Source of the DNA: Isoetes taiwanensis
Lineage: Eukaryota > Streptophyta > Lycopodiopsida > Isoetales > Isoetaceae
Reading direction: 5' to 3'
NCBI GenBank assembly: GCA_021234155.1
Contig: JAJEKV010000144.1
Span: 562,001 to 626,000, forward strand
DNA length: 64,000 bases
Both the position numbers and the translations under genes were made by a program. Shown piece by piece: positions 11,431-19,747 of this stretch (the first letter of the stretch is position 1; every line of letters starts with the position of its first letter). The notes under the pieces are model-generated. The model had not been told where the DNA came from and did not search any database. It worked only from the letters and a program-made list of their open reading frames with translations.

Positions 11431-13023
11431 TAAAAAAAGAATAGAGCTTAGAGTAATCGCCATTGTGATTTTTTTAAGCTGGATGGATGATAATGGATGT
11501 TGACATCAGAAATGTACAATTTATTATAATAAAATATTCTTTCGTGTTATATTAATCGCCATGGCGATTTTTCTAAGCCCACTGTGTTTTAAAATTCTTT
11601 GTGCATAACTTGCTCACTACATCGTGTATTTACGATAGAAAAGATCACGATAGCAATTGTCTCAACTTGTTATCGCGTGTTTTGAGGTACAGATAATACT
11701 TGGTAGAATCTAAAATCGGCCATACATTAGGGGCAACGACATTGACTGTAAGCAAAGCAATATGTAGCACAATAACATGGGTTTCAAGGGGGATTTGATA
11801 TTGATGCATGATTATAGACCATACCCCTAAAACAATTGAATGGATTATTATAAAAAAAAAAGAAAAAAGAAGAAAAAGAAACAAGGTGCTGCGCACGGAG
11901 GGTTGCCCTCCATGACCGGAGGGTGAAGTGGCTTAAGTCATAGTTGAGGACAATAGAGTACTTGAATCGAAATTGCTGTTTTAAAACATTGACATTTTGT
12001 GAAGGTGATGGTATTAATACAATTCTCAATATTGCATTGTCCCATAGCATTATATTGTTTCTAGTGTCTTAAGTTTCATCATAGTCACCATGCATGTTGC
12101 TTCAAAATGACGTCTAAAAAATAGAATAACAAATAATGAAAAGGTAGCAAAAGCCATACCAACTCTTGTCCAAGAATTTTAATTTCTCTAAGAAAGATGC
12201 ATTGTGGAAATGGACATATCATATTGGAGATGCACATTATGGAAATGATGAAATGCTACGTGCACGATACCATTAAAAAAATATGGTTCAAATTATGCAA
12301 TCATTACTCCCATGCATATTTGATTTCACGCATTGTTAGATTTCTATAGCATTTCAATTTCATCTTGGATTGCATAGTCTAAAAAATATCTTTGTTATTC
12401 TCTGATTTAGAATTGGTAATTAATTAAACTGCTGCAAAATGTGTTTTGTCGCTCACTTTTTATGCTTCCACATTGCAGGAAAACCTAGCAACAAATACTA
12501 GCATCAAAGCAACTAGAACCAAAATGACATGCAAAAGCCAATAACCAAAGCATAGAAGACTGGCAACTCAATTTGACTCTCATAAGTCATGATTGCCACT
12601 TTGATGATTCTTCGTGGATCTGGGCTAGAACAAAAACAATGGCATACCCATGTTGCATGCAAAGAACTCTCCCAAGCCAATCATGTACCACACTTTAAGT
12701 TATATAGAAAAAACTTGATATTTATGCAAAATGACACTTGTCCATGGTTGAATTGTAGGCATTAACAAAAAACTTCTACTGAATAGCGACTCCCAAGGAA
12801 TAGAATAGAATAGAAGGAAGGCAACGTCATGATGAGATGGAAGAGATTTTCTATCCTTGGTAACAGTCAAAGAATTTAGGAGTGTTATAATCAAGGAAGC
12901 AAGAACATGCCCACTTGTATGCATTGTCTCGGCACTGATATCATCCTAGATGATATCAGGCTCACTATTATGCATCTAGTATGACCTACAATAGCATATC
13001 CAGCACCCTAATGTTAAGCTTAC
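11431..13023. other. AT-rich stretch, no supported gene
   Basis: No complete coding region. Part of it lies 3' of the candidate spliced gene on the minus strand and could hold further exons or its 3' UTR, but none could be joined with confidence beyond the donor at 13,023. Confidence 0.35.
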
Positions 13024-14474
13024 ATCTTGAACGGTGCATTTCTTCTGCTCTATAAAGAAAAGAACAAAGTAAATTAATGAAGCTTTGTATACGGGATGAT
13101 GCAGTCCATATGTAGAATCATTTCTAGGTACCGTCTATTTTCCACACAATCCATAAATCAATTTAGGGCTTATACAAACCCTATTTCCATAACATATTAT
13201 ATGCCTTATCTGGAGTCTGCATGATCTGTTTGCTTTCCAGTCTACAAAGCACATATTAGATTGCTTAAAAGCACAGTTTCAAATTTACCTTCTGCCGGAT
13301 TTGTTGCCGTTAAGTCTTGATGGGATGATACAGCTACACCATACTTGTTGAATGCCTCGATGGGATGATACAACTACACAACACTTGCTGAATGCCGAAT
13401 ATATCAGATTGTATTCTACCATAGATGACTCTGCCAAAGCACCCATAGCCAGATTTGGTGCCTAATGGACCTCTAATTTTCAGGGGCCATGATATTTTAT
13501 GGCAAATTTGGCAAATACACAGTCTTACATGTGCATTGTAAGCATTTATTTGCATTCAATTTTTTCCAAAAGGATATACAGGGAGCTATGAATGCATCAT
13601 GATTTTGTTGCCCTTTTATCTGAATAGCAATAATGATATAAAGTTTTGCCTTAAATGGCTATCGCAAAGATAGTGAGTAGATGCCTTGAAGCGTGGAGCT
13701 TGAGTAGTTGCCCTGACACATATGCATCCCCATATAACTCCTATGCTGGATCTATTGCCTTTGCAACAATTTAAAATTATGCTGCAACTAGGAATTCAAT
13801 TCCACATGCATCTAGGAAAGCTCAGCCAATTGATAAGATTGACATTGCGAGGCAAAAAAAAAAAATACTATGCCTGCGGCAATGGCAAGAGGATATATTC
13901 CAGAGCAATCCAAATGGTTGCGGTTTCACCTTTTTTCATAGATGCAACGGCCTTGTTTAACCTGAGCTGGCTTGCTCTGTGACAATAACCTGCATTAGAA
14001 TTATAATATATGCAACATAGCCTTTTTGTGCATGAACTTCAAGCCTGAATTCCAATGTTTGCTAATATGCCATTCTGCGCTAAATCTAGATGTAACTGTA
14101 GCTTTTTATGCCTAATGCTGAAGGAACTGCATGCAAAAACACACCTTTCAAAAGCTGTCCTCTCCTCCAACTCAGCTTCATACTTGACTGCATAGTAATG
14201 CACCCTTGCTATAAAACCTGAGTTAAAATGAGCATAGAACGTACAAACAAGCTAGAACGAAATATAACTACAATAGCATGATGGTATAGTTGATCCCCTC
14301 AAATACTTCGATATAATGTAATGGCATTAATTTGTAGGCAATTCTAAATTAGGTTCCGAGGCTAAAAGATGATCAATCGTCTAGAGCCCAAAAAAAACCA
14401 ACTAAACGTGATGAAATTTGAGAATTAGAAGGAAAAAGAGGAGTACCGGAAAGGGAAAGCAGGGGCGGCTTCAT
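13024..14474 (-). CDS. Candidate small spliced host gene (minus strand, partial)
   Basis: Exons that keep phase can be read on the minus strand. Exon 1 is 14474-14447 (ATG, nine codons plus one base, donor CCG|GTACTC). Exon 2 is 14217-14145 (acceptor AACTCAG, donor GAAAG|GTGTGT). Exon 3 is 13989-13930 (acceptor AATGCAG, donor AAAAAG|GTGAAA). Further on, an exon ends at 13289 (donor GAAG|GTAAAT) and joins in phase to 13049-13024 (acceptor TTTATAG, donor GAT|GTAAGC). The exon 2 product includes ARVHYYAVKYEAELEERTAF, a charged helix-like segment; the late exons give TATNPAEEQKKCTVQD. The link between exon 3 and the 13,289 exon, and the gene's end, are unresolved. A 40-bp motif is duplicated in tandem at about 13,325-13,400. 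No family is recognised. Confidence 0.42.
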
Positions 14475-14555
14475 TTGTGGAGGATGATCTGGCGATAGCT
14501 TCAAGCAAGCGGGCAATACCTAGACAGATATTGAATCTGGGCCAGCCAGTATTGG

Positions 14556-14566
14556 CCTTTTATATG
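14556..14566 (-). promoter_or_regulatory. TATA-box-like site upstream of the candidate spliced gene
   Basis: The minus strand reads CATATAAAAGG, about 85 bases upstream of the proposed ATG at 14,474. A TATA box at this distance would place initiation near 14,530 and give a short 5' UTR. Evidence is sequence match and position only. Confidence 0.4.
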
Positions 14567-14967
14567 CAAGTAGTAAGTAAAGCAGAGGATAGGGCGAACG
14601 AATGCGATCCCTTCAAGCAATTTGGAGCAGACTTGGCAAAGAATAAGAGATGAAGGAACATAAAAAAGGGAAAGAAGTAAACGGTTGTCGTCTCTTCATT
14701 TTGAATCAATGATCTCGAGCCAACCATCATCCATCTTGCATACCGTAAGAAACATTTGCTACTACATTGAACCAGTAGAAAACCGAGTCGAAATTTTCTA
14801 AAAACCTGAACAACAGATTGGAAACCTTCTAGAAACCTAGATAATATTCTCAAAAATCGAAAGAGAAAGAAAGAGGAGTCAGGGTTCTACCTGCTATGGC
14901 GATTCCAAAGCTCAAGAGACTCTAAGGTAAAAGATCAAGCAGTTTCAAATGAAGGTCTTTGCTCTCG

Positions 14968-15553
14968 TGTTTGGGGTCTGGGTTCGGGAACTCCTGGAAG
15001 ACAGCCCTCTGTGAGGACCCGTGGATCTAACAGGAGAGTCCGGGGGACTATGTCACGCGGGATTTGCAAGAAGAGAACAAGAAGAAGAAAACAGAACAAA
15101 AAGGAACAAAGAGAGGAAAATGATAAGCTTCCTTGATATCAATGATGAACATACATGAGCTCTCGCAATAGAGAGAAAACTGAAAATGAGACAAGACTCA
15201 AAACTCGTCTAGAACTCATGTGCGAGCTCTAGTCATATATATAGTACAATGGCCTTTGGCCCAATATAGACACTCTGACTGATCTCGGTGCCGACTCCTG
15301 GAAGGAGGCCTGATTTGCAGGAATGTTGGCGGTGCCTCTTGAAATGCCTATAATCACGCTGACGCTGACGCGGGCGGTGACGGGCCATCATTTGTCTGAG
15401 CGGCGCCTCTTGATAGGCTTTGACTGCGTGGTCTGCTGCTTGGTCTTCTGCTGGGCCTTTGACGACTGACCCGTGGCTGACTGTGGATCCTTGAGCTTGA
15501 CCTGGTCCGTCGTATGCATGAATAGTCATGTACCAGGAGGCACATGACTAACA
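14968..15553 (-). repeat. 3' LTR of the 8.7 kb element
   Basis: 586 bp, TG...CA ends on the plus strand, matching the copy at 23,052-23,643 along its whole length with scattered substitutions and small indels. The outer side abuts the TSD TCTCG (14,963-14,967). Confidence 0.93.
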
Positions 15554-15567
15554 CTCCCCCCCACCAA
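15554..15567 (-). other. Polypurine tract of the 8.7 kb element
   Basis: The minus strand reads TTTGGTGGGGGGGAG immediately before the 3' LTR. This is the expected place and composition for the plus-strand primer. Confidence 0.85.
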
Positions 15568-16161
15568 ACGACACTCAGAGTGAAGAAAAGGAGGAAGTGT
15601 TTCTGAGGGCGGGAAGCCATCCGTCTGAAAGTGATCCTCTCGGGAATGAGGGCGGGCACCATTATGGTACTGGCTAATGAGGTCCTGCCGGGATTGGAGA
15701 GCAGGAGGTGTGTTGCTGCCAAGGGCAGGATCTGCATCAATGAGGAAACGAGAGCGTACCATATCTTCAAGGGCAGCATGGGCATCTGAAGAAACGAACT
15801 GACATTCCATGAGGAGGCAGGTCTGGAGGCCGAAGGCACTGACACTGGCATTGGGATTGCAGTGAAAAATTGGGCGCTGCCGATTTAAGGAGCTGAGCAA
15901 GAGGCATTTGAGAGCAGCACAAAAACCTGCTTGAAGATGAACTGAAGGATCTGGTGAGGTGGTGGCATTCTGCATAAAGGTGTCAAGACCATGAATCGCA
16001 TCTGCCGGGCGTTGCCAACCACGCTCATTAGCAATATAGATCCAATTCGTGGTGGTCTCAAGAGTGGCACCCTCCTCCCAATGGGAGCGGCGAACAAAAC
16101 GGGGATCCCACCTGAGATCCGTCGAGATCTGAGGTGGAGTCCAGCCAGCATGGCCACCCAT
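15562..16161 (-). CDS. Extra sense ORF between pol and the 3' LTR
   Basis: A minus-strand frame opens with ATG at 16,161 (MGGHAGWTPPQISTDLRWDP) and runs about 200 codons to the polypurine tract, then enters the LTR before a stop at 15,526. Composition is protein-like, with several Trp and Cys (AALKCLL, FGLQTCLLMECQ) and no low-complexity bias. No known domain is recognised. Extra ORFs in this position are known from Tat- and Athila-type plant elements, some being envelope-like, but I see no signal peptide or transmembrane segment here. It could be a captured host fragment. Confidence 0.5.
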
Positions 16162-16638
16162 GACCTTTGTCCAAAAGGGGAGGCGCCAATCAGAAGTCAG
16201 GAACCTGGGGCGTGGAGGAACAAACAGGTTTTAGGGCGCGCAACTGGAGGCGAAGAGGTATGATGAGGGCGAAACTGCAGCCGTTGATGGTGCCAGGTGT
16301 CGAAAGATGCCAAGAATGAGCTTGAGAGGTAAAAATTTGGCTAAGTCCCCAGACAACTTAAGGGAGAAGAAATGAACGGTGGATATGAGTCGTGAGAGAA
16401 TGAGCGGATGTGACAGGTGGCCAAAGGACACATATTAATGTTGGACGGGTATAAAAAGAAGCAAGGGCATTTAATGTTGGCAACTCGAAGTGGGATATCA
16501 TTAAAACGAATGTGTCAGAAGGTACCCTTGCTAGATATGCAGCGGGAGAAAGGATTCTCAGTTTAGAAAGAGCCTTGCATTGCAAACACGTTGGCAAATT
16601 TCTGATTGGTCCACGTCGACGAGCAGTTCCTCGGTGGG

Positions 16639-16647
16639 CTATATAAG
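16639..16647 (+). promoter_or_regulatory. TATA box before the antisense ORF
   Basis: CTATATAAG on the plus strand, 30 bases before the ATG at 16,677 and antisense to the retrotransposon. Its position relative to an intact ORF supports a dedicated promoter. Confidence 0.45.
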
Positions 16648-16676
16648 ACGAACCGGGAGTGAAGTGAAGTCATTCG

Positions 16677-16943
16677 ATGGCGCTTAGCATGGCTGCTGCT
16701 GGTTTGAACGAAAATTGCACTATGCCCACCAACTGTCAGGAGTGGATTACGTGCAAAATGAACTGTCTGGACCTCTGGCGCTGCCACAATCGTGGCGTGC
16801 GAATGGATGGCTGGTGCTCTGGGATGGCTGAACATCCCGACCCTCATACCAACGGGATGGAGGTGGTTCTGCACCTTCGCTGGGACCCTGAGCAGAACCT
16901 CTACCACCTCCTCCGCATTACCTCTGCTCCGAACCCGGAGTAG
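16677..16943 (+). CDS. Antisense ORF inside the retrotransposon (88 aa, Cys-rich)
   Basis: An intact 88-codon ORF opposite in direction to gag-pol lies between the integrase end and the sense ORF. It begins MALSMAAAGLNENC and has six Cys in its first half (C14, C20, C27, C30, C36, C48 approximately), many Trp and His, and ends before a T-rich stretch. A TATA-like box lies 30 bases upstream. Antisense ORFs between pol and the 3' LTR are known in some Tat-lineage elements, for example maize Grande. This protein's family is not recognised. The regular Cys spacing could be metal-binding or disulfide-bonded. Confidence 0.5.
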   Translation: MALSMAAAGLNENCTMPTNCQEWITCKMNCLDLWRCHNRGVRMDGWCSGMAEHPDPHTNGMEVVLHLRWDPEQNLYHLLRITSAPNPE

Positions 16944-17083
16944 AGGGGTTTTTTTCTTCTTAGGCTTGTAGTAGATAGGGCTCTGAGCCCATTTTTGTAT
17001 ATAGGGCAGTGCCCATAGCGGAAGTAACTGGGCTGTGCCCGCATTTTGTAAAAATATCCACTATAATATAATATGCTGCCTTT

Positions 17084-19309
17084 CTAATCACTTTCTGTGG
17101 TGTTTGCTGCTTGAACTGTATCTGTTTGTTGATTCTCGCTTTCTGTGTGATGAAATGTTTTGAGGCGAAAACCATTAACCAGTGTAGGTAATGGAGTGCC
17201 ATCTAACTCTGCTAGTTGGAAAACGCTGGGTCGAACCACTTGAACAATTTGATAAGGGCCAAGCCAACGAAACTTAAGTTTACCCGGAAAATTTTTGTAC
17301 CTGGAATCATAAAGAAGAACCAAATCGCCTTCTTTGAATGTTTTTGTCTTTAGACGTTTGTCATGTAAAGATTTTTGCAACTGTTGGCCATGAAGAACTC
17401 GAATATAAGCATCCCTTCGAAGTTCATCCAACTGTTCCAATTGATAGACCCTTTCTTTGAGTGCTGCAGGGGGGTTATGGGCAGTAGCCAGTTGAAAACG
17501 GAGTGTTGGAAGGATGTATTCAAACGGCATGAGAGCTTCCTGACCATAAACCAATTTGAAAGGAGTGTGACCTGTAGCAATTTTGAAACAAGTATTGTAG
17601 GCCCAAAGAACAGTAGGAAGTTGTGTTTGCCAGTCTGTGCGTGAAGCGTCACAAATTTTCTTGAGAATAGTGACCAGAGTCTTGTTGGTGCTTTCTGCCA
17701 AACCATTACCTTGAGGATAGTAAGGTGTGCTTTTGTGATGATGGATCAGGAGATAATCCGTCAGCTCCTTGATGGTATGATTGATGAAGTGGACACCACG
17801 ATCACTGACCAGCTCCGTGGGGCAGCCGAATCGCGTGATGATTTGTTGATAAAGGACCCTGGCTGTGCTTGCTGCAGTGTTGTCTGGAAGTGCGCAAGCT
17901 TCCGCCCATTTAGTAGCGTAGTCAGTGAGAACCAGAATGTAACGGGCACGGGTGTGCCGCGCAGGAGGGTCGATGGGTCCCACAAAATCCATTCCCCATT
18001 TGCTGAAGGGAAGTGGCGTGGCAACCGGCGTCAAGGGAAGAGCGTCACGGGCCGTCGGCCGTCCCACACGCTGGCAAGCATCACACGTGCGGGCGTGGGC
18101 GTGAGCGTCTTTGAAGAGCGTGGGCCAAAAATACCCCGCGAGAAGGATTTTGCGTGCCGTGGTGTCACCATGAAAATGACCACCACCTAGCCCTTGATGA
18201 GCTTCTCGAACAATGTCTGGAACTTCATGAGGTAGAACACAGCGTCGAAGGATGGTATCCTTACCCTTTTTGTAGAGGTGTCCTGCAACCATGGTGTAGT
18301 CACGGACCTCTCTAAGAAATTGATGGCGACGGGATTGCCACTTGGCAGGAGAGAGCGTCTCGTCTTCTGGTGGAAGAGCACCTGTGAAGAGGTACTGCTG
18401 AAAATCATGGAACCAATGGGGTGTTGCCGTGACTAAAAAACGTTGAGCATCAGGAAAGGCGTCTGAGACTCCAGTTGAGGGATCATCTGTGTGGATTCGT
18501 GAAAGATAATCCGGAACGACATGAGATTTGCCAGCCTTATGAACGATTTCAAAAGGGGCAAATTCTTGGAGAAGGAGGACCCAACGAGCAATGCGGCCCG
18601 TGGGCGTGGACTTGTTGATCAAATAAAGGAGTGCTTGGTGGTCCACAAAGAACTTGATTTGACTGCCCAAAAGGTAGTGACGGAAGCGTTGGACACAGAA
18701 AATGAGACCCAAAGCTTCACGCTCTGTGGCAGAATAGTTGCGCTCAGCAGAATTGAGTTTTCGGCTGGCGTATCGATTTGGTTTGTCAGTTTGCGCATCA
18801 TATTCTTGCGAAAGAACAGCTCCAATAGCAAACGCCGAGACATCGACATGAACATGAAAGGGCTTGTCCCATTGAGGAGGAACAAGAACCGGGGCCTGAG
18901 TAAGCAAAAGCTTCAACTGTTGGAAAGCAGCATCCGCCTGGGAATTCCAAGCCCAAGTGGATTCGTCACCCGTGAGTTTATGAATGGGATCTGCAATGGC
19001 TGCTAGTCCAGGAATGAAGGTGGAATAATAATTGACCTTACCCAGGAAAGAGCGTGTCTCCTTGATGTTGGCTGGTGCTTGAGCCTTGAGCACACAACTG
19101 ATTTTGGCAGGATCTGTGGTGATACCTGCTTTGCTGACAACATGGCCTAACAGAACTCCTGAGGTGACGCAAAAGGTGCATTTCTCAAGATTGAGACTAA
19201 TGCCGGACTCATCACATTTCTGGAAGACGAGTTCCAATTTATCCAAATGGTCAGCCATGGAACTGTAGGCAGAGAAGTCATCTTGAAAAATTTGTAAGAA
19301 GGGATTTTC
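17084..19309 (-). CDS. pol: pol: RT C-terminal part, RNase H, integrase
   Basis: This frame continues directly from the TAG at 19,310-19,312 and ends in TAG at 17,084. The first codons carry the RT catalytic box in the variant form FQDDF (about 19,260-19,290), then LGHVVSKAGI of the RT thumb and connection. RNase H follows, with VDVSAFAIGAVLSQ, TEREALGLIF and VDHQALLYLI. Integrase has the HHCC finger (HQGLGGGH...CDACQ) and the D, D, E catalytic residues in MDFVGPI, LVSDRGVHF and GNGLAESTNKTL. A C-terminal GPY-like region (RWLGPYQIVQV) is present and no chromodomain follows. The reading frame is intact for 724 codons after the first Met at 19,258. Confidence 0.93.
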   Translation of the reverse strand, partial: ENPFLQIFQDDFSAYSSMADHLDKLELVFQKCDESGISLNLEKCTFCVTSGVLLGHVVSKAGITTDPAKISCVLKAQAPANIKETRSFLGKVNYYSTFIPGLAAIADPIHKLTGDESTWAWNSQADAAFQQLKLLLTQAPVLVPPQWDKPFHVHVDVSAFAIGAVLSQEYDAQTDKPNRYASRKLNSAERNYSATEREALGLIFCVQRFRHYLLGSQIKFFVDHQALLYLINKSTPTGRIARWVLLLQEFAPFEIVHKAGKSHVVPDYLSRIHTDDPSTGVSDAFPDAQRFLVTATPHWFHDFQQYLFTGALPPEDETLSPAKWQSRRHQFLREVRDYTMVAGHLYKKGKDTILRRCVLPHEVPDIVREAHQGLGGGHFHGDTTARKILLAGYFWPTLFKDAHAHARTCDACQRVGRPTARDALPLTPVATPLPFSKWGMDFVGPIDPPARHTRARYILVLTDYATKWAEACALPDNTAASTARVLYQQIITRFGCPTELVSDRGVHFINHTIKELTDYLLIHHHKSTPYYPQGNGLAESTNKTLVTILKKICDASRTDWQTQLPTVLWAYNTCFKIATGHTPFKLVYGQEALMPFEYILPTLRFQLATAHNPPAALKERVYQLEQLDELRRDAYIRVLHGQQLQKSLHDKRLKTKTFKEGDLVLLYDSRYKNFPGKLKFRWLGPYQIVQVVRPSVFQLAELDGTPLPTLVNGFRLKTFHHTESENQQTDTVQAANTTESD

Positions 19310-19747
19310 CTAGTTCATGAAGTCATGAAAAACTGAAAGCATGATACGTTGAAACGTGGATGGAGAGTTTGATAAACCAAAAGGGACCACCTTGTAGGCA
19401 AAAGTGCCCCACGGGGTGGTGAAGGTAGTCTTGAGTTGATCAGATTCTTTAATGGAGATCTGATTGTAGCCAGAAAAACCATCCATGAAGGAGTACATCT
19501 CATGTCCAGCGACCTCTTCCAGAACCTGGTCTGTGAAGGGAAGTGGAAAATGATCACGCTCCGTGGCCTGATTGAGTTTTCGGTAGTCCACACAGACGCG
19601 GATCTTACCATTGTGTTTGAGTGCAATGACAATAGGGCTCACCCATTCAGAATGTTTGACCTCATAGATCAAACCTGCAGCAAGGAGCTTGTCAATTTCT
19701 GCCTTGACGCGATCACGGTAATTGGGGTTGAGCCGGTACTGTCGTTG
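19310..19747 (-). CDS. pol: pol: RT N-terminal part between two in-frame TAG stops
   Basis: In frame with the upstream gag-protease frame (stop TAG at 19,748-19,750) and the downstream pol frame (stop TAG at 19,310-19,312). It contains ICVDYRKLNQ-type fingers (RVCVDYRKLNQ), FMDGFSGYNQI and VVPFGLSNSPSTFQRIM, which are RT motifs. Both stops are TAG at places where CAG (Gln) would fit the surrounding reading, consistent with C-to-T change in a CHG context. Without suppression, RT cannot be made as one product. Confidence 0.9.
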   Translation of the reverse strand, partial: QRQYRLNPNYRDRVKAEIDKLLAAGLIYEVKHSEWVSPIVIALKHNGKIRVCVDYRKLNQATERDHFPLPFTDQVLEEVAGHEMYSFMDGFSGYNQISIKESDQLKTTFTTPWGTFAYKVVPFGLSNSPSTFQRIMLSVFHDFMN

